A DNA stretch of 64,000 bases from Absicoccus intestinalis (GTDB taxonomy: Bacteria; Bacillota_I; Bacilli_A; Erysipelotrichales; Erysipelotrichaceae), in contig NZ_JALBUS010000007.1 of assembly GCF_033971885.1 (NCBI RefSeq), positions 40,940 to 104,939 of the forward strand, given 5' to 3'. Made by a program: the position numbers and the translations under genes. This document shows positions 13,985-22,597 of the stretch, in pieces. The notes beneath the pieces are model-generated. The model saw nothing but the letters and a program-made list of their open reading frames with translations. It had not been told where the DNA came from and searched no databases. Within the stretch, counting starts at the first letter, position 1. Every line of letters begins with the position of its first letter.

Positions 13985-14350
13985 AGTTCTCATTTTTATC
14001 TCCATGACATTTTTGTTTGATGTAACCATTTATGTTACATTGTGACATTTTTAATTTGTCATCAATGAAAGACACCCTCCTCCGGTGTTTGGCGTTGTTG
14101 TTGTAACGATCATGGGGAGCCTCCGACCCCATGTCGTACACAACACACCCACGCGAGCGACATGACATTTATATATATAAGCGAAAATGTCATGTCGTCG
14201 GACACTTTTTTTGACAAAATGTCAAGAATGTCGCAACTTTTGTCGCAGCTTTTTGACATTGACATTTTCTATTTTGTCAAGAATGTCGCAGTGACATTTT
14301 TGATGTCGTCGCAGATGTCAAAGGTGTCACAAGCACTATTTCATGACATA
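13985..14350. repeat. Iteron-like array, candidate prophage replication origin
   Basis: About 350 bases with no convincing gene. TGACA or its complement occurs about 15 times and TGTCG six times. A 16-mer (TGTCAAGAATGTCGCA) is repeated exactly at 14220 and 14275. A perfect 10-bp palindrome arm pair CATGACATTT/AAATGTCATG spans 14161-14194, and CATGGGG/CCCCATG spans 14111-14133. It lies directly after the primase-helicase gene, a usual place for a phage origin whose initiator binds iterons. Confidence 0.65.
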
Positions 14351-16330
14351 TATCAGCTTGCCATCCTCAACTTCGATGCTTTCAGATTTGCTTGCCCACC
14401 GGTAAATTGTCCTTGGGTCTACCCCGAAACAGTCACCTGCTTCTCTTGCCGTTGGGGCCTCATCACCACACATCATCACGTAACTTTCGAACTCTTCAAG
14501 CTTCTTTTCACCCTTGGATTTCTTATCTTTTTCCGGTTTTTCGTTTGCCTGTACGATGGTATTTTCTGTATCGATAATATGTACTGGATACGTGAAATAC
14601 ATATATGTAGGTTGAGGTTTTGCGAACTCACGAAGCGTAAATTCCAATTTCCATGCGGTCGTTTGTGGATCGTTGATATATACATCAAGTGGTGTCTTGA
14701 CTTCTAAAAGGTCCAGTATCGCATCCGGGTCACGGGCAAATACACCGCTTCCGCTTGCTCTGTCCATGGCATTCATATTGGATTTGTTTCCCTTTGAATG
14801 GTGGTGACAGTACACCATGGATACACCTGTTTCGTTGCAGATATAGTCAAACTGGTTGCAGAAATTGGCCATATCCGATGCACTGTTTTCATCACCTGTG
14901 ATGACCTTGTAAATAGGGTCAAGTATGACCATATCTACTTTTGTTTTCTTGATACGATTGACCAGTATCGGTGCAAGCTTATCAAGCGGTCTGCTGATAC
15001 CTCTCAAGTTCAATGTCACGATGTTCTCCAGGTTGTCAGGCTTGACGTTCATGCCTTCGTATACGTCCTTGATTCGATGGATGAAAGACGCTTCATCGAC
15101 CTCAAGATTGATGAAAAGCACACGTCCCTGTCTGCATTGATATCCGCACCATGTGGTGCCCTCTGCCGTTGCGATAGCAAGCTCTATCTCAAGGAACGTC
15201 TTTCCGGCTTTTGATGGGCCAGCAATGAGCATCTTGTGTCCTCGCCTTAATATCCCGTCTATCTGCACTGGTGCAAGTTCAGGCGGGTCATAGAATACAT
15301 CTTTCAATTCGACGCATTCTGGCAGATCATCAAGCTGTGATTTGTACCATTGCATCCATTCGTCCCAGTCGCTTTTACCGATGTTGGTATCAATAAGGTA
15401 CTGTTTCTTATCTCCTCTCATGACACCAGGCATACGGCTCAGACGGCTTGGATTTTTGTTCTGTGTATCGATGTTAAGACCATTCTTTTTGCAGATGTCA
15501 AATAAGGTATTTACACGGTCCTTGTATTCGTGATAATTGGATGCATTCACCTTTACGACAGCGTGGATTGACTTCTTTCCGCTGTATACCATGGCGGCAA
15601 CTGGCAGTTCCAGTTCTCGTATCAATGCATTCTGCTTTGCGATATCAAGCTCGTCACATTCTACAAGAGCGTATCGATAGCTCGTGACATTGATATCCCT
15701 TACACCGTTCCCATCCAGCGGGTTGAATCGTATCCACGCGCCGCCTTCCGGGTCGGTCGTACCGATCACATCCTCAACATTCTTATATCGTTCCAGCTCG
15801 CTTATGAGCTCACCTGCCGTGCGCCCATAATGGCCTTTCCCTTTTGGGATATATCGTCCGTTATCTGCCTGGAATGACTCATTGACATATCCGACCATTT
15901 CATCTGAGTCGAACAATGCGGATAGATACTTGATCAGATCTTCGTGCGGTCTCCATGTTTTGGGCTCTGTGAGCGGTTCTCTTTCTACCCATTCCGTATC
16001 GATAACAGGTGTACTGTCGGCGGATATAAGACTGTCCCAATCAAGCGGTTTACCTCTGTCTTCGTCATGCCTTTTTGGTATCCATCCTTGTTCCTGCGCC
16101 ATGTGTACGATCGTACCGCCGGTGACAATCCCCATGGACTCTTCATTGAATGAGTCCCATTTAAGGAAGCATTCGCCGTCGTGATATCTGCCTGTGTCCA
16201 GACGTGACCACTCGTCCCAGTCTGAGCAGTAATAGCCTTCATGCTTCAGTGCCATTCCTACCTGGATCCACCCGTTGTAGTCGAGCTTTGACGGGTCTAT
16301 ATATTTCAACAATTCTTTCAGGTCTTCCAT
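14336..16330 (-). CDS. Phage RepA-like primase-helicase
   Basis: 664 residues, likely replication initiator. Order of parts: an N-terminal PriCT-2-like module (YIDPSKLDYNGWIQVGMALKHEGY, to about 85), a primase-like middle (YALVECDELDIAKQ, VYSGKKSIHAVVKV, NPSRLSRMPGV, about 215-310), a RecA-fold ATPase with Walker A AGPSKAGKTF (about 370) and Walker B VDMVILDPIY with CHHHSKGN (about 450-495), and a C-terminal helix-turn-helix (APTAREAGDCFGVDPRTIYRWA). The last part may bind the adjacent repeats. Confidence 0.85.
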   Translation of the reverse strand: MEDLKELLKYIDPSKLDYNGWIQVGMALKHEGYYCSDWDEWSRLDTGRYHDGECFLKWDSFNEESMGIVTGGTIVHMAQEQGWIPKRHDEDRGKPLDWDSLISADSTPVIDTEWVEREPLTEPKTWRPHEDLIKYLSALFDSDEMVGYVNESFQADNGRYIPKGKGHYGRTAGELISELERYKNVEDVIGTTDPEGGAWIRFNPLDGNGVRDINVTSYRYALVECDELDIAKQNALIRELELPVAAMVYSGKKSIHAVVKVNASNYHEYKDRVNTLFDICKKNGLNIDTQNKNPSRLSRMPGVMRGDKKQYLIDTNIGKSDWDEWMQWYKSQLDDLPECVELKDVFYDPPELAPVQIDGILRRGHKMLIAGPSKAGKTFLEIELAIATAEGTTWCGYQCRQGRVLFINLEVDEASFIHRIKDVYEGMNVKPDNLENIVTLNLRGISRPLDKLAPILVNRIKKTKVDMVILDPIYKVITGDENSASDMANFCNQFDYICNETGVSMVYCHHHSKGNKSNMNAMDRASGSGVFARDPDAILDLLEVKTPLDVYINDPQTTAWKLEFTLREFAKPQPTYMYFTYPVHIIDTENTIVQANEKPEKDKKSKGEKKLEEFESYVMMCGDEAPTAREAGDCFGVDPRTIYRWASKSESIEVEDGKLIYVMK

Positions 16331-16333
16331 ATC

Positions 16334-18964
16334 CTATTCCTTTCCAGGTACGTATTCAGACGGCTCTATCCATCCATAGGTATTCCATCCATGCCCTGCA
16401 ATACGTGATATCATGTTTCGCGCTTCTACGAATGACCATGTGCCTACATGATGGAACCCGTACCGTTCAAGCAGACGCATCTGTTTTGGTGTTGATAATC
16501 CTTCTTCTCTCCGCTTGCTAAGGCGGTTCAAGATAAGGCTCGCTTTCCCGGCATTTTCTATCTCATCCGGATAGATCCCGTATTTTTCAAGCGTGCTCAA
16601 TTGCTTCTGGCTTGGCGGCTCCATTTCCCATCCAAAAGTAGGCTGATAGTCTGTCATATCAACACCTTCGATTGACATTTCAAACTGCACTGGATCAACG
16701 AGCTTGCGTTTCCTTTTTCGCATGGCTTTTAATTGTTCCATCAATGCCTGTTCTCTTTCTTCCTGGACATCTTTTATAGCTTCGTTTTCGGCATCTTCTA
16801 GATCAATGGCTTCATTTGATTCTTCAAGGTTCTTTGTCATCTTGTCAGCTACTTCTTTTGATTCGCATATCAAGGAAGCCGGATGGCATAGCTCATGCCT
16901 GTCTGTATGCCATAGGAAATCGAGAAGTAAAAGGTAGTCTTTCCCTTCGCACAGTCGGGTTCCACGTCCGACCATTTGCGCATATAGAGATCGTATCTTT
17001 GTCGGTCTTAGAACGATGATGCAGTCTACAGACGGACAGTCCCATCCTTCGGTAAGAAGCATCGAGTTACAGATAACGTTGTATTTCCCTTTGTCAAAAT
17101 CGGACAATACCTGTTTTCTGTCTTCACTGTTTCCGTTTACCTCTGCCGCTCGGAATCCATTCTCATTAAGGATGTTTTTGAAATCCTGTGAAGTGGCTAC
17201 CAGTGGAAGAAATACAACCGTTTTCCTGCCTTTGCAGTAGTCTTTCATTTCTTTTGCGATGACATGAAGATATGGATCAATTGCATGGCCAATATCTGAA
17301 GCCTTGAAATCACCAGCCTGTACAGATACGTCACTGAAATCAATATCAAGCGGTATGGTCTGTGCTCTGATTGGCGAAAGATATTTATTTTTGATTGCTT
17401 TAGGAAGCGTATATTCATAAGCCAGGCTTTCAAAAAACTGGCCAAGATTTTTCATGTCACCGCGGTCCGGAGTAGCTGTTACTCCAAGCACATTTGCATC
17501 ACAGAAATAATCCATTACTTTCTGATAGCTTGCGCTCAAGATGTGATGAGCTTCGTCAACGATGATCGTATCGAAAGCATCTTGCTTGTACTTTTTCAAT
17601 CTCTTTTCGTTCTGCAAAGTCTGAACACTGCCTACCGTGATACGCATCCATGAACCGATTGCGGTCTGTTCTGCCTTTTCTACTGAACAGTTTAATCCGG
17701 TAACTTTTTTTATCTTGTCAGCTGCCTGTTCAAGCAGTTCACCACGGTGAGCAAGTATCAGTACTCTTTTCCCCTGTGATACGCATTGTTCCGCGACCTT
17801 AGCAAAACATATCGTTTTTCCGCAATTATGGGTAATAGTAAAATCATCCATCAAATAAAGATTGTTTCCATCAACTGTAAAACCATAATAATTGTCTTTG
17901 CCTACTGAAATAATTTCTTTTATGCCTGTCCTTAATACATTTTTCTTTTGCTTTCTTTCATTAGCTGTTTTATGTGGGATACGGTTTGGAATTTTGAAAG
18001 TATCACCACTTATAGATACTCTCCAAAATGTCCCTTGAAAATTATTTTGGCAAGTCTTAACCGTTGGATTACAAAAAGCTGATAGCCCTAACGATCTGGC
18101 GATAAATGTAACGTCTTCCGCAAGCCGTTTTGATGCTGAAATAAAATCAAATACATTGCAATTTAGACTTCCGTCCGTATCAAGCAATCCGGCCAATATT
18201 TGTTTTCTTGTTTCCAAATCTCCAAATTTATATGCTTCGGGAACAAATTTGTCATATGATCCTTTCCCGAGAATGCCCAATTCTTCAAGCTGTTTTTTTA
18301 AAAGTTTGTTTTTTCCAAGTTTCAAAAAATAAGTCTTTGCTTTGCCTGCTGGGTTGGTCCTAAATGTAAAGCCATATATTTTTGACTGTTTGACTATTTC
18401 ATCAACGCATTCTTTATCGGCTGTAGTAATTGAAATTTGATATTTCAGTCCGCCATCACCAAGCACAAGTCCAAGAAAATAAGGATCAATAGAAACATGA
18501 GAATCATAATTGAATGATTGAATCTCTTTTGACCTAATTAGTTTATGAATATGCTTAAACCATTTCGAAGATTTCATGTAGTCTTCTACTGTAATGAAAT
18601 CAATTTCTCCACCTTTTTTTTGACACGGAAATTTCGGGTTTCTTTTCTCATTCGTACGTACCAATGGCAATATGTGATTACCTGTAACTGTGAATGCTTT
18701 CCCCTTCACTGGGATGACCTTATACATTTGTGAAACACCTCTGCTAAGATGTAATACATTTCTAGGTGTTCCGTCGTCGCCCATTAGTTTATCCCCTACT
18801 TCGATTTCTGATGATTTCTTTATACTTCCATCAAACATCAAAATTCCTTGATTTTTGTCATGGCATCCTGTTGGAAGCACGAGAAGGGTCCTTTTGATTC
18901 CCTTCTCCCACTCGTTAAAGATGGCTTCTACCGCTTCCTTTTGATAAGGTCTTAGCTCCATCAT
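16334..18964 (-). CDS. Phage DEAD/DEAH helicase interrupted by an intein
   Basis: 876-residue precursor; the spliced helicase would be about 529 residues. Extein motifs: motif I split as LLVLPTG (residues 27-33) and CGKT (381-384), motif II DEAHH, motif III TATPDRGD, motif VI QMVGRGTRL, then a C-terminal acidic/basic coil and two repeats with KQLSTLEKYGI and KQMRLLERYGF. Residues 34-380 are the intein. The protein unwinds phage DNA, probably at replication forks or recombination. Unspliced protein has no intact P-loop and should be inactive. The start overlaps the DUF669 stop by four bases. Confidence 0.95.
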   Translation of the reverse strand: MMELRPYQKEAVEAIFNEWEKGIKRTLLVLPTGCHDKNQGILMFDGSIKKSSEIEVGDKLMGDDGTPRNVLHLSRGVSQMYKVIPVKGKAFTVTGNHILPLVRTNEKRNPKFPCQKKGGEIDFITVEDYMKSSKWFKHIHKLIRSKEIQSFNYDSHVSIDPYFLGLVLGDGGLKYQISITTADKECVDEIVKQSKIYGFTFRTNPAGKAKTYFLKLGKNKLLKKQLEELGILGKGSYDKFVPEAYKFGDLETRKQILAGLLDTDGSLNCNVFDFISASKRLAEDVTFIARSLGLSAFCNPTVKTCQNNFQGTFWRVSISGDTFKIPNRIPHKTANERKQKKNVLRTGIKEIISVGKDNYYGFTVDGNNLYLMDDFTITHNCGKTICFAKVAEQCVSQGKRVLILAHRGELLEQAADKIKKVTGLNCSVEKAEQTAIGSWMRITVGSVQTLQNEKRLKKYKQDAFDTIIVDEAHHILSASYQKVMDYFCDANVLGVTATPDRGDMKNLGQFFESLAYEYTLPKAIKNKYLSPIRAQTIPLDIDFSDVSVQAGDFKASDIGHAIDPYLHVIAKEMKDYCKGRKTVVFLPLVATSQDFKNILNENGFRAAEVNGNSEDRKQVLSDFDKGKYNVICNSMLLTEGWDCPSVDCIIVLRPTKIRSLYAQMVGRGTRLCEGKDYLLLLDFLWHTDRHELCHPASLICESKEVADKMTKNLEESNEAIDLEDAENEAIKDVQEEREQALMEQLKAMRKRKRKLVDPVQFEMSIEGVDMTDYQPTFGWEMEPPSQKQLSTLEKYGIYPDEIENAGKASLILNRLSKRREEGLSTPKQMRLLERYGFHHVGTWSFVEARNMISRIAGHGWNTYGWIEPSEYVPGKE
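17825..18865 (-). mobile_element. Intein with LAGLIDADG homing endonuclease
   Basis: 347 residues in frame, starting at Cys34 (CHDKNQGILMFDGS) and ending HN before Cys381. Splicing blocks are visible: block A as above, block B TVTGNHILPL (93-101), and blocks F/G NNLYLMDDFTITHN. The two endonuclease motifs are FLGLVLGDGG (163-172) and LAGLLDTDGS (257-266). It sits exactly in the Walker A loop, a classic conserved insertion point that makes loss costly. All key residues for splicing (Cys1, TxxH, terminal HN, Cys+1) are present, so it should be active. Confidence 0.95.
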
Positions 18965-19398
18965 TTGTTACCAAATCCGCTGTATCCGGATGTCTTTTTT
19001 GGCAGGATGAATTGTTTTACATCGTTATACACGTTTCCGTTGTATTCACGATTGCTGATCTTGCATCTGCCTGTCCATCCAGAAAGATTCCATTGAGGGT
19101 GGAATCCTTTCTGACCTGGTTTCTTCATTCCGATACACTCAAAGAATTGGGATAAGCGCCATTCGGCCTTGCTGTTCAAGAACAGATTGGTCGATACATG
19201 CGCTTGTCCTTCTGATGTATCGATGACCATGTTGATCTGTGCCATATTGCATGGTGCCATCTTTTCGGACCCGTCAAAGTGTTTCTTATCGACGGATTCG
19301 ATCGTAAATTCATATTCTCCCGGTTTCAATGTGATAAATTGTGTCGGTTCTGCTGAGATCTCATCATCCCAGCCCATTGGTGTTCCTAAATCTGCCAT
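18961..19398 (-). CDS. DUF669 phage protein
   Basis: 145 residues of the DUF669 family, found beside phage recombination and replication genes; a single-stranded-DNA-binding-like role has been suggested. Core: ITLKPGEYEFTIESVDKKHFDGSEKMAPCNMAQINMVID, WRLSQFFECIGMKK and WNLSGWTGRCKISNREYNGNVYNDVKQF, ending in a Gly/Ser/Phe tail (SGYSGFGNK) like that of SSB proteins. Directly follows the Sak4-like gene. Confidence 0.85.
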   Translation of the reverse strand: MADLGTPMGWDDEISAEPTQFITLKPGEYEFTIESVDKKHFDGSEKMAPCNMAQINMVIDTSEGQAHVSTNLFLNSKAEWRLSQFFECIGMKKPGQKGFHPQWNLSGWTGRCKISNREYNGNVYNDVKQFILPKKTSGYSGFGNK

Positions 19399-19420
19399 TT
19401 TTTATTTCTCCTCCTTATTT

Positions 19421-20491
19421 CTAAAATGGAATATCATTTATTCTTTTCATCCACTCATCCCAGTTGGCTACAAGGTCTCCCCTCTGCCAGTCCTCTGGAT
19501 AAGCTGTAAACGGTGTCGTCACTGGTACGATGCCAGCATCTGCTACTGCCGTTTTCAAGGTATCTGCATTGATCATGTTTTCTTCCATCAGCTGGATGAC
19601 CTCAGGAATCAATCCTTCATATTCTTCGCTTGTATAATCAATGCTTGGGATCATATCTCCTTCTACGATTTGCGGTTCTAGTGTAGGTTCAAGAGATAAA
19701 TCTATAGGGTCCGTGTCTGCTTTCGGCTTTTCTTTTGGAATGTCAAGCCGAATCGTGCTGTTTTTACTGTCAAGCTTAGGTGTCTTGGCAAATAAGTAAC
19801 TGATCTCATTAAAATCAAAGTCCAAGGTATCATCCAGTCCCGAACGGTTCTTGGCATCCCAGCACGGATTGTGCGTGGTATGCATGATACGTTTTCCGCC
19901 TGTAGCTTTCTTTGATTTTGTTTTGGAATCTTCAACGATATAGGTCTGATATGTGGCAAACAGGATCATATCTGCCCATTCCTTAACGAGCGGTGCCGTC
20001 TTTCTTTCGAGCTTCAGCTCATATCGGTCATATGCCCCCATCTCATCCGGCTGTTCAAATTTCTTGATGATGGAATGGGCAGTCAGTACCACGTTGATAC
20101 CAGCTTCAATAACGTCATTGAGCTTGTTCAACAGCTTTCCAAATTCATTGGCCAGTACGACATAGCCTTTGCCGTACCCGAACGATTCGATGTTATCAAC
20201 ACCTTGCTTGTCGCATACAGACTTGATACACAGCTTTTCTGCCCAGTCCGCTGTATCAATGACAAGCGTTTCACATGGTTTTTCTTTGATGACAAAATCA
20301 ATTTCCTGCATCAGATATTCCCATGATGATGGTGCCGGCAGACGCGCTACATCGAGACGCGCCGTTCCGCCTTCCGTGTCGATGAACAAAGGCTTTGGAA
20401 AGTGTGCGGCAAACGTTGTCTTGCCAATCCCTTCGGGACCGTATACAAGCACTTTCCACGGATTTTCGATTATCCCTCTGCTAATTTCCAT
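19421..20491 (-). CDS. Sak4-like phage ATPase (AAA_24)
   Basis: RecA-fold nucleotide-binding protein, probably a single-strand annealing or recombination mediator. From the start MEISRGIIENPWK (GGAGGTAAAGAG site) it has 356 residues: Walker A YGPEGIGKTTF (about 17-27), Walker B ETLVIDTADW (about 92), and AGINVVLTAHSIIKKF further on. The C-terminal third is low-complexity and acidic (TPKLDSKNSTIR..., PKADTDPIDLSLEPTLEP), perhaps a linker to SSB-like partners. Overlaps the SMC-like gene by 11 bases. Confidence 0.85.
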   Translation of the reverse strand: MEISRGIIENPWKVLVYGPEGIGKTTFAAHFPKPLFIDTEGGTARLDVARLPAPSSWEYLMQEIDFVIKEKPCETLVIDTADWAEKLCIKSVCDKQGVDNIESFGYGKGYVVLANEFGKLLNKLNDVIEAGINVVLTAHSIIKKFEQPDEMGAYDRYELKLERKTAPLVKEWADMILFATYQTYIVEDSKTKSKKATGGKRIMHTTHNPCWDAKNRSGLDDTLDFDFNEISYLFAKTPKLDSKNSTIRLDIPKEKPKADTDPIDLSLEPTLEPQIVEGDMIPSIDYTSEEYEGLIPEVIQLMEENMINADTLKTAVADAGIVPVTTPFTAYPEDWQRGDLVANWDEWMKRINDIPF

Positions 20492-21779
20492 TCTCTTTAC
20501 CTCCAAATCCCTTGAATCCTGTAAATTGCTTTGGCTTTTCTTCTTTTGTATATCCATCTTCGATGATGATGCTGCATTCATCTCCAGTGGATACACGTGT
20601 AGCGATGGCCTGTAGGCCTTCCTTTTCGAGCCATCCGCCAAATTCCTTCAGAGTATCGAGATCCATCTGTTCCAGTTTGTCCAATAGTACAAATCCGCAA
20701 TTAGGGTTGAGCTTTCGGACAATGGCCGTACTTACTTTTAATTGATCGGAACCGGACATGTTATCCCATTTCTGGTCGTTGTAGATGATCTCCCCATTCT
20801 CGATGGCAAGTCCAGGCAACGGCAATTCAACGGAGTCCAACAGGTGCATCTTTTCTTCGCGAACCTTCTTCAGTTCAAGAGATTTATCTTCATATTCCTC
20901 TTGAGCTTCTTCGGCTTCCTTCGTTGCTCTTTCTTTGTCCATATTGGCTCGCACCTTGACGTTGATTGCATCAATTTCCTTGATGTTTTCTTCCAGTTCA
21001 TCGGTACTTTCATCCACAAGGTCAACAATGTCCTTGTTTGCTGTTTCAAGATCATCTGTAAGCTTATCGAGCTTGCGCTTTGCCTCTGTCAATTGTGCTT
21101 CCAGAGCGATGACGTTGCCTTCAGCGGCCTTGTATTCCTGGTAGATTGATTTCTGGTTCATGCGTTTGCGTTGATTCTCGGCATTGTGCGCCATGATCGT
21201 CTGCTGCTGCTTGATCAGTTCACTTGCTGATACAAGCTCTTTCGGCGCATCAGGATAATCTTGCAATTCATCAGCATATTTCTGTTTCTGTAATGCAATT
21301 TGCCCGATGGCATGACGTTCTTCATAGACCTTTTTTTCTTTCAGCTCAAGCTTGGTGAGCTCTTCACCGATACCGAGAATCTGTAACAGATAGTCCGCCT
21401 TTTCTTTAGGGCGCGATTCCATGAACTTTGGTACATTGAGTGCCATCTCACCAATCAGCTTGTCAAGAATCTGCTGTCCGGATTTGCCACCCTCCGGATC
21501 TGTTACTTTGAGCACACTGTTCTTGCCGGAACGCGTGACCACAAGGCCATTGTTCAATGTTACTTTCAGATTTGGTGGAAGGACGCTTCCTTCTCTTTTG
21601 GGTTGCGATGGTTTGAATTTGTTGCCGCCAAGTGCCCATGCAATTGCATCAAGGACGCTTGTCTTGCCTTGATTGTTGCGTCCGCCAACGATAGTTAGAC
21701 CGTTTTCTGTAGGTTCTATCTTGACGGCCTTGATTCGCTTGACATTTTCAAGTTCTAGCTCATTGATTTTTACTGTCAT
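20481..21779 (-). CDS. SMC/SbcC-like phage ATPase (AAA_23)
   Basis: 432 residues. ABC-type head with Walker A VGGRNNQGKTSVLDAIAWALGG (about 31-52), a long antiparallel coiled coil (about 145-320) and a C-terminal lobe with GSDQLKVSTAIV and a Walker B-like CGFVLLDKLEQMD. The glutamate usual after the Walker B Asp is replaced by Lys, which may slow hydrolysis. Related phage proteins work with exonucleases or Sak4-type mediators; no exonuclease gene adjoins here. The start MTVKINELELENV follows AAAGGAAAGAGA. Confidence 0.85.
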   Translation of the reverse strand: MTVKINELELENVKRIKAVKIEPTENGLTIVGGRNNQGKTSVLDAIAWALGGNKFKPSQPKREGSVLPPNLKVTLNNGLVVTRSGKNSVLKVTDPEGGKSGQQILDKLIGEMALNVPKFMESRPKEKADYLLQILGIGEELTKLELKEKKVYEERHAIGQIALQKQKYADELQDYPDAPKELVSASELIKQQQTIMAHNAENQRKRMNQKSIYQEYKAAEGNVIALEAQLTEAKRKLDKLTDDLETANKDIVDLVDESTDELEENIKEIDAINVKVRANMDKERATKEAEEAQEEYEDKSLELKKVREEKMHLLDSVELPLPGLAIENGEIIYNDQKWDNMSGSDQLKVSTAIVRKLNPNCGFVLLDKLEQMDLDTLKEFGGWLEKEGLQAIATRVSTGDECSIIIEDGYTKEEKPKQFTGFKGFGGKENGN

Positions 21780-21801
21780 TCTCTTTCCTTTCTTTTTTTG
21801 A

Positions 21802-21983
21802 CCGGATACCACCGATCTGCACATGAATCAATTCAATCTTTTTTAACCGTGAAAAGGGGTTTCGACGGTTCTCTTCGTATGGTCTTATAATGTTGTTACT
21901 AGGAGCTTTACACCTACCTTTCTTATAATTTGTCTTTCATGTGCAGGTCGGTAGCACCGGCCTTTCTGCCAGTCATTCCGACC
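21802..21983 (-). promoter_or_regulatory. Structured leader with alternative pairing before the SMC-like gene
   Basis: On the minus strand GGTCGG (21983-21978) can pair with CCGACC (21951-21946), enclosing ACTGGC/GCCGGT. The same CCGACC, extended to CCGACCTGCACATGA, can instead pair with TCATGTGCAGATCGG about 110 bases downstream, just before the ribosome site; the outer arms extend to about 24 bases with a few mismatches (21937-21960 with 21802-21826). The two folds exclude each other. It may be an attenuator or a direct antitermination RNA, or the arms may be ends of a small element. Confidence 0.5.
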
Positions 21984-22142
21984 AGGCTACACACCACCTA
22001 AAAGCTGTAATCAATGGAATATGAATCAATAAGTAGGAGGTCCATAGCATGTATGCCTTCCCATGCCATGGAAAGTGATGTATAGCCTGGAGGGAACGAC
22101 TGTGCTATACTTTATTTAGTTGTTTTGTTTTGCAGCCTGTTT
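21984..22142. other. Rest of the 360-base gap before the SMC-like gene
   Basis: I see no convincing gene. On the minus strand only frames of about 20 codons exist. AGCACAGTCGTTCCCTCCAGGC and an AT-rich stretch with TATAG-like boxes near 22100 may contain the promoter for the recombination operon, but no clean -35/-10 pair is visible. Confidence 0.3.
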
Positions 22143-22385
22143 TCAGTCTTTGCTGATCTCAGACTGCTTTTTTAATTCATTGACCGCCATCTTTGTATAT
22201 GGATGATGTTTCAACCATATTGTGATTGGGACAATGCCTTTGGTTACCAGCTTCGCCGTCTCACTGTCATTGAACGATCTTCCATTTTCGTCTTTCAAAG
22301 CCCGTAATCGATAGATCTCTTTGTACGCTTTTTCCTGCGTGCATCCGAGTATCTTAACCACGTCTTTGTATGTCAGATACCACAT
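22143..22385 (-). CDS. Small helix-turn-helix phage protein, 80 residues
   Basis: Start MWYLTYKDVVKILGCTQEKAYKEIYRLRALKDENGR after AAAGGAGGCAAC. The first 40 residues have the winged-helix layout of excisionase/MerR-like DNA-binding proteins. The rest (LVTKGIVPITIWLKHHPYTKMAVNELKKQ) is unrecognised. Likely a phage early regulator. Confidence 0.68.
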   Translation of the reverse strand: MWYLTYKDVVKILGCTQEKAYKEIYRLRALKDENGRSFNDSETAKLVTKGIVPITIWLKHHPYTKMAVNELKKQSEISKD

Positions 22386-22396
22386 GTTGCCTCCTT

Positions 22397-22591
22397 TCAT
22401 AGTGCTTGTACGAATCCACCAGCAATGACTAATAGAACCACAATGGCTGTTCCAATGAGTCCGTTGATAAGCTCTTCTCTTTCTTCAAGCTCAAGTTCTC
22501 TTTTTTGAATGATTGCTTGTCTTTCCATCTCACGATTGATTTCTTTCTTGATTTGATGATCGTTAATTTCTTTCATAAATTTGTAGTCCAT
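22397..22591 (-). CDS. Small coiled-coil membrane protein, 64 residues
   Basis: A charged N-terminal coil (KFMKEINDHQIKKEINREMERQAIIQKRELELEEREEL) precedes one membrane segment (INGLIGTAIVVLLVIAGGFVQAL). AAGGAGTAATTATGT precedes the ATG. No family recognised; it lies between the antirepressor and the small HTH gene. Confidence 0.65.
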   Translation of the reverse strand: MDYKFMKEINDHQIKKEINREMERQAIIQKRELELEEREELINGLIGTAIVVLLVIAGGFVQAL

Positions 22592-22597
22592 ACATAA

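Noticed and set aside
13977..14168. 63-codon minus-strand frame overlapping the next gene by four bases
   Set aside because: It runs through the repeat field, its start has no ribosome site, and its Cys/Arg-rich sequence reads like translated repeats. A shorter coupled peptide cannot be excluded.
14162..14707. 181-codon plus-strand frame
   Set aside because: Antisense to the primase-helicase and starting in the repeat field; no ribosome site.
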